A stretch of DNA of 64,000 nucleotides from Embiotoca jacksoni (GCA_022577435.1 JAKOON010000032.1:186001-250000); one strand, 5' to 3'. Counted from the stretch's first letter, positions 39,181 to 51,613 are shown. Program-made: numbers and translations. Notes: generated from the letters alone by a model not told the origin.

Positions 39181-39211
<31 letters not shown>
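39181..39211 (+). repeat. (GA)n microsatellite acting as map4 polypyrimidine tract
   Basis: A pure GA run on the plus strand, hence (CT)n on the coding strand, ending exactly at the AG acceptor of the 78-bp exon. Confidence 0.93.
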
Positions 39212-39214
<3 letters not shown>

Positions 39215-39902
39215 CAAAGACAAAAACATTTGAAAATGGAGAGATTATAACGTGACCAGAGAGTCAATGAGAGAAGCAAAATAAGTGGGAGATGTAAAAG
39301 TACTGTCAAATGGTGAGGGGCAGTGGGATAGAACATAAAAACAAATGGGAAAACTTTGCACATTACATTAAATCACATCAGCTACATATACATACACAGT
39401 CCATCACCCTGTTAACAAAAATTTTAACAAAAATGTTATGTAAATGTGTGCACTAAAAATTTGTAGAAATCCTTGAGTTGTGATGCATTTTCCTCATATT
39501 TGTTACAGTAATAAAGAGAAGATGGAGTGAAATATTTCTTCCTCCTAACGCTCATTTTCCACCGGGCAATTGTATGTTACATCGTGTGTGTGCACCACTA
39601 TTTTGATCCATCCTCTGCACGGCTCTATACCCCAATGAAAGCGTTTCAGAAACGAAGCAGTTTGTATGCCCGTTTTCTCTTACTTCCTGATTTGGTCATG
39701 TTTCCTTGAGTTTTGTGCTTCTAGCATGGGTAAATGTTGTTAAAAGGTTTCTTATTTTTTTTTAAAATCTTTTTTATTTATTTTGTTGTTATTTGCTATT
39801 TTGTCCTGTAGCTAAAAGACAAAGGTAATAAAGCTTTCTGTGTTTTTGTCATTAAACACATTAATCCTTCTAAATATTTAGGAACTATTTCATATAGAGT
39901 AC

Positions 39903-39974
39903 CTGTAGCAGGGGGAGAATGCATCTCTTGTACGGATTGAGAGACCACGGGAGACAGTGATGCAGTGACCTGCT
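39903..39974 (-). CDS. map4: map4, candidate small internal exon, 72 bp
   Basis: Twenty-four codons reading EQVTASLSPVV and then a Ser/Gln/Pro stretch ending PPAT plus one base. The phase is 1-1 and the length a multiple of three, as for its neighbours, and the frame is open across the joins. The weak points are the splice sites: the acceptor ends ATTATAG with a poor pyrimidine tract, and the donor is GTACTC. It may be an alternatively used cassette or a chance open stretch. I keep it because the phase, length and Ser/Pro-rich character all fit the surrounding exons, and because it sits between two better-supported exons. Confidence 0.45.
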
Positions 39975-40879
39975 CTATAATCGGCAGTCTGCACATGAGT
40001 GTTTTATTTTCAAAATTGACTGAAATCTTCCCGTTTTTCTCTGTCTTGTATTAGTAATGTAGTTTTTGGTTACTAAATGTAAATTAACTTGATTTGGGGT
40101 ATAATAGGGTTTCAGAAAGACTTTTAAAGACCTTTTTAATACCATACAGAATTAAAGATAATACCTGATACCAACCAAAGTATGAGAGATATCAATGTGA
40201 ACCAAGAGGGGTGATTAGACCTGAAATTATTGACCAAGTACATGAATTAACTAACATTTACATTACATTTTCCAAGCTGTATGTAATTATTGTTATTCCT
40301 AAACATAATATGAATTATCATTAAATACAACTTGAATGTGGGTAAGCAGCAGAAAGAGGATGAAATAACCAATTAAATATTTCCTGTTTACACGTCAACA
40401 TATGAATATTACATAACATTAAAGGTCTGGAACAATAGTAGTGGAGAGATTCAAGCTAAGCTAAAACAAACATAATATTTTGTAAGTAAAATAAAAGACA
40501 GTAAAAGACAGGCTCGAAAAAAATACTGCTGTCAATAAAATATAAAACTGTATAAGAAATTCAAATCAACACTTCTACAGAGTTGAAGACATGCAGATGC
40601 CATACAATGATCAGCTGGGATATAGGGAATACTGTGAACTGTTGCTCGTGAATATACTTCAGCTACGCACAGACCTATCCCCAAAAGTGTCATGACTGCT
40701 TAGAGCTATCAATCCAGTCCTCAGTGAGAAAACTACCATCTTGATAGGCAGGATGGACACAATGAACAATTACAGTGACAAACAACTGTTTTATTGTGCA
40801 CACTGCAGGTGTCCTCTATGCTACAGGGATATAGTGAGTATAAAGTATACTACATGACTGGCACTCCATCCACCCTCAC

Positions 40880-40966
40880 CAGACAGGTAGTCAGAGCTGA
40901 AGGCAGGCTGTCCTGGTGGATCTTGGCGCCCGCCTGGTGACATCATTGATGACATCATCCCTGGAC
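40880..40966 (-). CDS. map4: map4, small internal exon, 87 bp, Met/Gly/Pro-rich
   Basis: Twenty-nine codons. The acceptor is good (pyrimidine-rich run ending CATTTAG) and the donor is GTGAGG. Joining to the previous exon completes a Gly codon and gives PGMMSSMMSPGG followed by a Pro/Gln/Ser segment ending SSDYLS. It starts and ends in phase 1, so including or skipping it keeps frame. I recognise no domain; it belongs to the projection domain, which is intrinsically disordered in MAP4. The exon is called from splice signals, phase agreement and an open frame. It is followed within 2 kb by two further small exons of the same phase class. Confidence 0.8.
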
Positions 40967-43860
40967 CTAAATGAGATAAAGAGGATTATGACTATCATCT
41001 TCGATCCATAAACATTATGCAGCATCATGTTGTCTGTCACAACTATTTTGACTTTGTCAAACATAATCTATTCATAAGGAATGTTTTAGACTTCAAGTCA
41101 CGTTTACAATAACCCACATTGCAGAGTGCACAAACAGGAGATCCCTTTTGTTATTTTGTTAGTTGTGCTACCAGCTTTTCATTGTCGGTTACATAAAGAT
41201 TTAGGCTGTGAATCCTAACGTGGATGAATGATGCACATGTGTGTGTGATTTGTGTCCCCAGCACACAAATCATTCTGCAGTCTTTCTTTTGAAACTCTCC
41301 ACATAGTGAGTGAGACAGACTGAAACCTGCACCTGAATCTGTCTGTGTCATTCTGCTCCGTCAGCTGATTGCCTGTCAAACAGCTACAGCTTTCCAAAAC
41401 CAGCCTCTCCAGTCTGTGTGTGTATCTTTTGACATTGAGGCAAGCATACACAACATGTCGCTAAGGGGACTATCACCATGGTTATGCAAAAAGAGGACGG
41501 CAGCATCTGTGGCTCCCGTGGCAACATTTGCTGTTGGCTGATGTGTCTTAGAGGATCGATGCATGTGTGCCACCCGCCGAGGCACACACACCAGGACAAA
41601 TGTAACGCACTCACACATAGATGCATATTATAAATAAAGTACATGTTTGTTAGAGTTAAAGAGTTAAATGACAAAACTCCTTTAAGTGCAGTATAAAAAA
41701 ATAATACAAAGAGCTGATATCATCTCAGGTTTTTTAATGCTGACTCATTAACCTCCATTAAGCAGTACCAAAACTGGTTGTTTGCACCACTTGCTTTGTA
41801 TAATATAACAATAAAATATGATCAACTAAATAACAAAGTACTTCAGTAGGGGTCAATTCCTCATTAACGTTGTGCTAATCACTAATTATAGAGTTGTTTT
41901 ACTGTTGATATTCATATCAGGTCAAACATAATGAGATCATTAACTTCATTTGTTTACTAGATATTAATATTTAAGAAGATAAATTACCACATAATTTGAT
42001 CAACACCAATCAACAAAAATTAAAAAGTATAAGTGTAAAACTGTGCTAAATGCTTCAAAGCAAAGCAATACACTGCTGAATACAGGAACATAGTCATAGT
42101 CATAGTTTGCAATGACCACAATACAATCCTTTCAAGTAACTGTAGTAAGTAATTGTGCCATTATGAATATATGTGTATTATACATGTGTATGTAAAGTAA
42201 ACATTTCAGGAGTACATAAAAGGAGCAAAAACTACAATGAAAACAGCCCGGCAAACATAATATTACTTAAATGACACTACAAAAGTATTCTCGGCAACAT
42301 GTGCCTTATTCATCCAAATAAATGCACTTAGATTGCAGAAAAATAACTCCTAAAAGTGATATTTGAATTTTAACAAGTGATGTTACTGGATTATTAAAAC
42401 ATTTGCAATAAGCAACATTAATAACATGTATAACACTGCAGTGACGGCCCAATGACAAGTAAATATCCATCTGCTGATTAAGCCTGTGAAGTGGATATTT
42501 GGCTGGACCCCAAAAGCCGGGCAATCCCTATAAACGTCTGTCACTCACCGACTGATGAATTTTTTTTTTTAGAATTAAATGTCTTTGTTCCAAATTAAAA
42601 GCTCTCTACCGTTTCATACATGCTCCAGCCATGTAGCATGGAACATGCAGCTTGGCTAAATTGGTTGGTGGGGCTAATTTTAAAGGCTTTATAAACTGTT
42701 TGGAGGTTTACTCTATCACAAGGTATCATATTCTATAAACATGTCAAATGGTTTGTACGAAAAATCTTGATCTAGATAGCTGGTGAATCCAACTGTTTCT
42801 GTCTCTAAATGCTGCATCCTAAGTCTCCCTCTCTTCTGCCGCTCTCTCCTCATCCTTAAAAACTTGACAAACATGCGGCGTGTTCATTGTAGAAGCTGTC
42901 ACGTGTCTTTCTACTCTGGTTAAACTCTTGGCCCAATGAAAGCGGCTCCTGCTGTGTTTACAGTCTGCCTGCTAGCTTCAGCACGAAGAGTGTGCTTGTT
43001 TTAAATTGCGTGTAGCACCAGTTGGCGGCGGGCTGGAAGTCACTCTGTGTTAGCAGGATATTGTGGTACTGATATGTGGAGGCAATATTGTACCTCTGGA
43101 AAATAAAAGAAGCGTGTAACTTCTAAGTGTCATAAGGGAAAGTTGTAAATAAAAAATATATAAAATTTGAATTTTTCAATTAATATTGGTATTTCGGAAT
43201 ATTATACAATATTGATGTTAGCAAATTAGCACTTTATCGTTAAAAAAAACTATCTAAGATCGTAAATTCTAACCAAAGACTTCCATGTCTTTTTATCTGG
43301 TTTTCTTCAGTTTTCTGCTTCATGTAGTAATAAGTTAAATAAAACAGTTCTGTGCTATGTAGACAACCACAGACAGACACTTTAATTTATAGGAAATGGT
43401 TATTATATTTGTCAGGAATAACAATGTGGCATAGAAGCTACATGTTTTGGACATATATACAGCCAAATTAGAACAGAGTAAATACGTGAATGTACCAAAT
43501 TCTCAGGCCATCATCAACATGATGGGACATCATGCTGATGATATTAATGTCAGAAAAGTTTGATTTGGTGACATTGTTTCACATTTTGTTATTTTTCTCT
43601 CAGAAATACACGCACAGACACATGCACTTCCTCTGTCTCACACACAAACAGAATGTGCGTGCAGGCACAGTCAGAACCCAGACAGTCCTCTGAGGACAGC
43701 AGCCAGCATCAAGCGTCAAAGTTATACACCTTTTTTTTTTTTAAACATTATTTTTATGTCATTTCTGCATGACTGGACTGGGAGCTCTCTAAAACTTTCT
43801 GCTGGCAGAAAGTCAAAAATTATATGTGGTCGAACCGCCACAAAAATAGCCCTTACTGAG
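40967..43860. other. map4 first large intron, left part
   Basis: AT-rich intron. Several poly(T) runs are present; no gene or clear repeat was recognised. Confidence 0.55.
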
Positions 43861-43875
43861 TACATTCAATAAATA

Positions 43876-44756
43876 CAGTTTGATGGGCCTCCCACTGTGC
43901 TGGATACAGACTGCTCATGGAGGGAGACAACCAGGGGGCTCCCTGGAGAGGGCCAATGAGATAAACTGTTTCTTCAACAGGTTTAGTTCACAGCCCTCAT
44001 CTGTCTCCTCCACACACCACACCTCCCAAACACCTCCACTGCCTTCCCCCCTCCCCACTCTGTCCCCCCTGGTGAGCTGCATGGACACAGAGCCCTCAAC
44101 ATCAAAGGGCTCATCCACCATTGACTCCATGACCACTCTCCCCCTCCTCTCTGTGACGACTGGCCAGGTTAGGAGAAAGCTGGAGAGACTCCACCAGCAC
44201 AAGGCTGCAGGACCTGACGGCATCGGCCCCAGGGTCCTGAAGACCTGACGCCATCCAGCTGGACCCTCTGCAATTTGCATACCAGCCTCATGTGGGAGTG
44301 GACGACGCCCTCATCTACCTGCTGTAACGAGCTCAGTCGTACCTGGACAGAACCGGTGGCTGTTAGAATCACTTTATTTGATTTTTCCAGTGCTGCTGAG
44401 TGAGAAGCTGCAGGTGGTGGGGGTGGACACATCCACCGTCTCCTGGATCACTGACTACCTGACAGGCAGGCCACAGTTTGTCCGTCTGGGCAGTGTGCTG
44501 TCTGATACGTGGTATCAGTGGTACTGGAGCTCCACAGGGAACTGTTCTGTCTCCCTTCCTGTTCACCTTATACACCACTGACTTCCAGTATAACTCCTGC
44601 CATCTGCAGAAGTTCTCTGATGACTCTGCAGTGGTTGGGTGTATAAGGGATGGACGGGAGGACGAGTACAGGGCAGTAGTGGATGACTTTGTGGTGTGTG
44701 TGTGGGTAGAAATCAGCTGATTCTGAACGTGGCCAAGATCAGAGAGATGGTGGTTG
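43876..44756 (+). mobile_element. deleted LINE copy, same family as 119-1,505, opposite orientation
   Basis: The plus-strand open stretch at 43,880-44,248 encodes the region before RT (ANEINCFFNRF, VRRKLERLHQHKAAGPDGI). It then jumps directly to LDPLQFAYQP-type sequence, losing the RT finger segment present in the other copy. Further on are VSWITDYLTGRPQFVRLGSV, a GTVLSPFL box and KFSDDSAVVG, but a stop, a lost catalytic block and frameshifts break it. Near 44,762-44,790 is a short fragment (minus-strand GGTGGTGCAGTGGTTAGCGC) resembling a tRNA-derived SINE head. It is inactive. Confidence 0.82.
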
Positions 44757-44790
44757 CTGTGAAGCGGCAGCGCTAACCACTGCACCACCA

Positions 44791-47153
44791 TGCTGTCGAT
44801 CTGATCACAATACACCTGACATCATCAGAATGATGTGATTTTTTTCAAAAATTGGAAAAGTTTCTCTCAAGTTACCAGATGGTTGTACAAATTCATAACA
44901 CCCCGGTGACACAGTCTCTGAGTCACTTTCTCTGTAGACCTAAGGACCCATGAATCTAATCCACTTGTGGACATGCCAACTAGTCAACAATGTTGACAGG
45001 TGTGCATGTGGTTTACTTTCGTGTGCTTCTTGCAATTTGCTTGGACCCCGATTATTGCTGCTTGCGGCTATATTTGGAATTTCCCACCCTAATTCAGATA
45101 GTAGAGATTAGTGCGTTTGAAACTGAGTCAGAAGTCAGAAGACTTGATAAAAAAAGTAAATCTAAGAAATAGGCCTTTGAGGTTGATACAGTATACTGTA
45201 GACTCCATCTCGACCATTTCCTCCCTTTAGTGTGTGCAGGGCGGTCTGCTGTGCGGTGCCTCTGGGGTGGTCTGGGCCATGGTAAGTGCACTTTCTGCAA
45301 TGATGGACTGAAAGCATACAGGGTTGCAGGTGATACCAACCACCATGACTGAACTTTGGCTCACAGCAAGAGTCAAATTTCCAGATGATAGCAGCCAGCC
45401 TCTGGGCAAACCTGCTGATGCTGCATTTTCATCAACATCTCATGGGTCAGTTACAGTTTGGCAATGAGGTCAGGATGAAAATGTTGTATGTATTCTTAAT
45501 GTTATGCCCATTTTAGTAATCTCGGTGAACATTTTGTGTTTTATAATATATTGTTCCATGCCTATGGAACACTAATAAAAAGATATGATCGCATAAAAGA
45601 CCCAACCAGGCTCAATCACTGGTGTGACCAAGCAGTTTTTAACAATTGCCTATATATGCAGGGAAATGCTCACATTTTAGAGCCCATCTGTGGTGAAGGA
45701 AAGCAGCGCAGCAGGTCAAGGCGAACAACACATTGTTTATTTAGGAAAGCATCAGATTGTGATCACCTTTGTTTCAATCCATCAATCCAATCCATTTTGA
45801 ATGTGCTGGGATCTCTCTTGGGACATCCCAACATTTTACCCCAGAAAAATGTATGAAAGGCTCTCCATTAGATTCTCCTGATTCTATCTCGCTGACCTTG
45901 CCCTGTCCCTCAAGTCCACACCTAGTTACGTGCAGATAATGTTGGACTGCATATGTTGGCAATGCTCTCTCTCCATGCCAAGGACAGGGCAGGTTAGAGA
46001 GAAACTACAACATCAGTCACAGCTGTCACCATCTCTGGAGAGACACAAGTACTTAGAGCGAGGGGAGAGGGAGGGGTGGACAGCGAAGGGATGGAGAGAG
46101 AGAGAGAAGAGTAAGGAGAGATGAAGGGCGGATAAGGAGGAGGACAGGTTATGTAAGTACTGATTATATTTGGTGGGAGGGTTGCCCTGCTGCCAGAATT
46201 TTGTAATACTTTGTAGTTATTTTTGCAGTTACAGTCAATAATCTTTAAAACTAAATAACCCATTGTTTCCAAAATGGCTAAACAAAACCAAAAAATATGA
46301 TTATGGTCCATCAGGGGTGATCAGACAGACTTGGACTTCTGTTCGGATGTAATAAAGGAATGAATCAGGTTCTTCCAGAATAAATCTCTCTGAAACAAGT
46401 AATTGAACTAAATGAAAGTTGCCAAAAGCTAATGTCCAGGACCTTTGATTTCCAAACAGCGATGGAACTTTTGTGAAAGTTCCGCCAGTGCATTGGGATT
46501 TATGTTTCCATAGCAGTACCAAAACCTTGGGAGGAGTTAGTCCACTGTCGTATCTAAAGCAAGACAGCCTCCAATTCTGTCTGTATATCATCTTCTGCAT
46601 AAAAGCACAACAAAACTTTAACTTTGTGGTTGGTTCATTGGTCATAAAATTGCTTGAATTTGCATTAGTTATTGCAATCTCAAGATCGCAATTTCCTGGA
46701 GGGACTGAATAAGGGATTACTACTGACAATTATGTGCACTTTTTTTCAGTTGTACTTCCAAACAAAGTGGTATCTGGCCAAACTTTTGGCCTGTTTGCAA
46801 CCTGTCTGATAATATGACAGCTTATCCTTCTTCACAGAGTCGAACACACGACCCCAGATCTCAGAAATCACTTTGATCAGGATCATTTTATTGGCCCCAG
46901 TCGTATTAAATGCATATTCCACCATAACTTTTTCTCCCTGTCACACTATTATCAATAACTGCCAATTCAAGCCATAAGTCAGAGGTCACAGTAAAAACCG
47001 ATTGAGATAAAAGCTGTTCTGCCTATCTCAGTGGTTTAGGGTGTCATATCTGCTCAGCTTTCAGTCGGTCTGCTCCAAAAGTGCTGTAAAAGCTTCACTT
47101 ACATAACAACCACTTCAACATTTCTGCTGAACTCAGCACAAACTTATATACAG

Positions 47154-47156
<3 letters not shown>
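44791..47156. other. map4 intron sequence
   Basis: AT-rich with a purine-rich patch at about 46,055-46,145. No gene is seen. Confidence 0.5.

Positions 47157-47221
<65 letters not shown>
47157..47221 (+). repeat. (CA)n microsatellite
   Basis: A pure CA run of 65 bp. Confidence 0.97.
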
Positions 47222-47225
<4 letters not shown>

Positions 47226-47344
47226 TACACATGCTAAGTATTGGCGGTGACAGCCAAGGTGTGTGTGATGACCTCACCAGGACAGCTGCTGGCACTAATG
47301 CTTCACTGTACTGCAGTCACATGTGACTGCAGTGTCTTGTAGTA

Positions 47345-47346
<2 letters not shown>

Positions 47347-47392
<46 letters not shown>
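47347..47392 (+). repeat. (CA)n microsatellite
   Basis: A second CA run 125 bp from the previous one. Confidence 0.97.
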
Positions 47393-47395
<3 letters not shown>

Positions 47396-49938
47396 TACGC
47401 ATGCACATACAAATGCATACACTCAGGAATGCAAAATGCCTCAAATACACACACTTACTGCAGACTCACTGGTCACACACACAAGAGGTCCAAGCAGAGA
47501 GGTCCCTCACTCCTGTCTACCTCCATCGGCCCTCATTCTCGCATGCTTACAGTAAAAGCACACACACTGCAGGGATGTGTTATCATGCCTCAGTAAACAC
47601 AGTTCCATCCCAGCTTGATACAAACACAAGCAAACTGTTGTAACTTTACCTCCATTGTGCTGCGACATGAGCCCACAATAAGCCAAATTGTATTCTGGCT
47701 CCATGTAAACCCGGACAATCTTTAACCCAAAGACCAATGGAAGTTTAAAAATAACGAGACGAAGAATAGGTTGTTTTAAAAAATCTCTTAAATTCATGCT
47801 ACAAAATCCTGATAATTTAAGGGAACGAGCTGACACTACTGTGCCAGGAATACTGTTTGAATGGATGCAGAACCACAGGGTGAAAACAGTTTGTATTTGT
47901 AGTAAAACATCTGGGCTTTTGTACTAAAACAGGATTTTCAAAAAGCTATTCAGACATCAGAATTAGTGAGGGAAGACAAAAAATAATGCAATAGATATTG
48001 GGGCCTCTAAGCTAAATACTTGAATAAAGATCAGGGTTAAACTGTAGATTCTAGAAATAAAGAATATATTGGTATTTTTATTTATTATTGTTGTTTTTCA
48101 GCCGTCTTAAATCTGTCGACATCTCATCTTTTGTAATGAAAGCACACATTGTAGAAATATTTGCTTTAAAGTCATGCTCTTGTTAACTTATTCCAACATT
48201 TGTGCAGAAGTGACTGCCTGTATCTTGAAACAAAACAGAATAAAGTAGGGATTACTGGGTTAACCCTAACCCAAAATCAAGGATAAGAGAGAAATCCAAA
48301 TCTGCAAAACACTTGCTGCTGCTTGAGAAAGATTTTATCAGATCAGATCTCCTTTCATCTGGACTATGATGGCAGGAGACTAAAACAATTAATCAACCTG
48401 AAATACAAGTGAAGGCTGTGTGTCAGTCCCTTTATAGTAAAGGGGCTTTAAATAACTAAATATCTCACTTTCAATGAATTTTACTAAGAGTAAAAACAAG
48501 AAATCCCATTTGGAGCACATGCAACATCATCAAACCACATTTACCATTTTTTGTTTAATTGTAGATGCACACAAATGTTTACATCAAGGATGGTAGTGTT
48601 AAACCCCTGCCATTCTGACAGCATCCGAGTTATCTTCCACACTGGTCATTTATCTTCCACTCTTCCACACTGGTCATGTCAATGGCCTCGTTTGTGTTCG
48701 TTTCTGTGTTTGTTTACACTTTACAACATATTTTGTTTTTGTTGTTTGTATCACAAATCTGATTGAATCTTTTTTGATTTTCTGGAGCTACATGTAAATT
48801 GAGATCAGCCCCATTCCTGTCGAGTCAACTCCTCTCACAGGTAGACTTAATGGGGTTAAAATTGTCTGATTTCGCAAGAGCAAACAAGTGCTTGTGGAAA
48901 ACAGGAAAAAAAAAATAAGGCCGAAATAAAAGGTTTAGCCTCACTGACACTGAGGACAAATGAGCTTTCGGCTTCCCATTCACTTCATACTTCAGGAGGC
49001 AGGTTCATTACAGCCCTTCATCACAGCTATGGCAGCTGATAATTTCACAACTTGCACATTATCAACACTGAAATGAAAGGAAAAGCAAAACACCTCTAAC
49101 TACAGTATACCAGAAGCAGAGGGACAGAGGGACAGAGATAGTGAAAAAGGAAGAGATGAGGAGATACTTGCTTGTCTCAGAATTTAGATCTCATGGATCG
49201 GTAGTGATTCTGACATATGCATTGCCATTTTATCCAACAGAACGTTACTGAGTTACAAGGATGCTGTTACAGCTATGTGCATTTGACAGGGAAATGATAT
49301 GAGCTCAAATGAACTTCTCATCATCTGCTGTCCCTGGTTCTTCAAGCAGAATGATGCCCTAAACTAATTCTCCTCACTTGTAAGTCTCTACATTTTGGAA
49401 AAAAGCAACTAAATTTAAGTCTACCATTCATATGACTGACTCCAAACATGTCCAACCCTCCCTCCAAAGTCCCAGTGTTGCATTCAATAAAAGAATCTGG
49501 ATCATGCTTCCAAATAACAGTGGATTTTAAGAGTTTTCTATGAACATTTCTACAGTCAGATATTTCTACAAGATCAAGTGCACAGACATTTTCTGCAAGG
49601 CATGCTATTTGTTAAAAATATATAAATCGCAGCGTAATTGTTATAAACAGCACAAAGACATTTTTTAATTAGAAGAGTTACAAGTTTAGAATTTACATGT
49701 TCGAAGTGTAAAAGTAGGCATAGTTCTGTAAATATTTACTATAAATAATGAATGAGGTAACTGCAGCAGTGTCTTGTGGAAATGCACAGATATTTTTGGC
49801 GATGCACATGTGGATCCAGAGATATATTCAGCTGTTCCTACATACAAACAGCTGAACGCGATAAAGACAACTTCACGTTTCAGAAAAACTCTGGATTGCA
49901 TGCCTGGTGAGCCTCGGGAATCTGTTATAGTACAGTAG

Positions 49939-49940
<2 letters not shown>
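47393..49940. other. map4 intron sequence
   Basis: AT-rich intron with a small tandem duplication near 48,645-48,680 (CTTCCACACTGGTCAT). No gene is seen. Confidence 0.5.

Positions 49941-49983
<43 letters not shown>
49941..49983 (+). repeat. (TG)n microsatellite
   Basis: A pure TG run followed by a G-rich stretch. Confidence 0.96.
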
Positions 49984-49984
<1 letters not shown>

Positions 49985-50605
49985 GGAGGGGAGGTGGGGG
50001 TGGGGGTATTCCTTTTCTCAAAGCAAAGTAGGGCAGAAACAACAAATTATTTAGGATGTTTAATCATCAAATCTTTCAGTCTGTAAAATTTTTGAAAAAC
50101 AGTTTATGACAAAGCCTTCCGGTATTATAGAAAATCATGTAATGATCATGTAATCCTGGCCGTCCACAAAAAACAGTGCATCTGGCATGAGAAGAAGATG
50201 CACATCAACCAAGACAGGTGATGTGATGGAGCTTCATAAAACCAAGTACAAATGCTGTGAAGTTGTAATAAAATGGCTGGAAGGGTGGGAGAAGGCAAGA
50301 GTCACAGAAGGCCAGGATTTAAGTCAGGGAGAAAACAACATTGTTGTGTGTATTTTGTGTTTTTGTTGTTCTAAAGCACGTAGTTCTTGATACCTTTGTG
50401 TGGCAGAGCTGGGACACTAACCCTCTTGCGGACTCGCAGGTGTATTACAAGCATTGCCGTGGTTGGACAAAGCCTAAGAATTAGATTGGGCAACTAAAAA
50501 TTGACAATATCAATCTATACTGTATGTACAAGGCTTGCTACCAATGGATGGAAATGATACTTTGTACACGAGCCTTCAAGCAGAAGCTGTATTCACAAAG
50601 TTGAG

Positions 50606-50741
50606 ATTCACTAGCTAGGACCCCGCCTCGGCTGGGGACGAACCTTCATTGATTGGGGGAGATTAAGCCAGGGTGAGTTTTGCGGTTTGGGGGAAGGCTT
50701 AGTCGAGGATCCACTGCGGCTCCCGGGCCTTGCAGATCCCC
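50606..50741 (-). repeat. split direct repeat Y, copy 2 (terminal)
   Basis: 136 bp matching 50,951-51,088 with few differences; both contain GCTAGGACCCCGCCTCGGCT. The outer end of the element. Confidence 0.85.
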
Positions 50742-50825
50742 GAGATCTCCATGTGGGATGGAAGGATAAAGCTATGAAACATGATAACCATAAGTGAAAC
50801 GGTTTAACAAGAGGGAGGGAGGGTG

Positions 50826-50953
50826 GGATGCAGAAAACGTGGACAGCCCGAGGTCTAGAGTGGGTGGATATTTATAGGAGTGTGGCCGGAAGTGGGGGAG
50901 TGGTTGAGGCGTGGTCCTGCTCCTGAAATTCAGCTAAACCTTTATCTCCAATT
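50826..50953 (-). repeat. split direct repeat X, internal copy
   Basis: 128 bp matching 53,421-53,554; both begin GGATGCAGAAAACGTGGACA on the plus strand and end ACCTTTATCTCCAATT. Confidence 0.85.
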
Positions 50954-51088
50954 CACCAGCTAGGACCCCGCCTCGGCTGGGGGCGAACCTTCATTGATTG
51001 GGGGAGATTAAGCCAGGGTGAGAGTTTCGCGGTTTGGGGGAAGGCTTAGTCGAGGATCCACTGCGGCTCCTGGGCCTTGCAGATCCCC
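50951..51088 (-). repeat. split direct repeat Y, copy 1 (internal)
   Basis: 138 bp matching 50,606-50,741; it abuts internal repeat X directly. Confidence 0.85.
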
Positions 51089-51300
51089 AAAAGAAGCCAT
51101 CCTAAGACGGCAAGGCTGCCTGCCCTTTGCGCAAGTCGTCGAAGCCGTGGCGGGTGTAAAGTTGGTAGGCTTGGGAACACCAGCGGCCCATGACCTTGAT
51201 GAGGTGGTCTGGAACTCCTCTGCTTGACGCGGTGGTGGCTGCCCCTATGCAAAAGGAGTGGCCGGGGAAGTAGTCAGGATTAATCCCCGAGGTGATTAGA
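51046..51300 (-). pseudogene. second copy of the recombinase C-terminus (tandem duplicate)
   Basis: The nucleotide sequence matches 51,326-51,590 closely across about 240 bp, including the region coding the catalytic His and Tyr area, but with changes that break the frame. Each copy is followed on the minus strand by Y-repeat sequence (the copy at 51,326-51,372 has only part of Y), showing a tandem duplication of the 3' end. Confidence 0.7.
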
Positions 51301-51385
51301 ACTGCTCTTAAGTATAAAAGGAACCAGGCTTAGTCGAGGATCCACTGTGGCTCCCGGGCTTTGCAGATCCCCAAAAGAAGCCATC

Positions 51386-51613
51386 CTAATAAAGTAAGGC
51401 TGCCTGCCCTTTGCGCAGGTCGTCGAAGCTGTGGTGAGTGTAAAGTTGGTAGGCTTGGGAAGACCAGTGGCCCATGACCTTGATGAGGTGGTCTGGGACT
51501 CCTCTGCTTGACGCAGTGGTGGCTGCCCCTATGCGAAAGGAGTGGCCAGAGAAGGAGTCAGGATTAATCCCCGAGGTTGGCTTTGGGGACATGGTTGGGT
51601 GGGGATGGTGCAT
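51386..51613 (-). pseudogene. tyrosine recombinase C-terminal fragment
   Basis: About 70 residues. It shows GHSFRIGAATTAS (HxxR with the catalytic Arg), HLIKVMGHWSSQAYQLY (conserved His/Trp region and the probable nucleophile Tyr) and a terminal tail. It is only the C-terminal end of a recombinase fused to gag-derived sequence, so it cannot work. The motifs match the integrase of DIRS/Ngaro elements. Confidence 0.75.

Noticed and set aside
46301..46729. 142-codon minus-strand open stretch
   Set aside because: No recognisable domain, no phase-compatible splice sites; possibly part of an unidentified repeat.
47507..47836. 109-codon minus-strand stretch with a GTAAAG donor-like site at about 47,648
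   Set aside because: No acceptor with pyrimidine tract upstream and no similarity to MAP4; probably chance.
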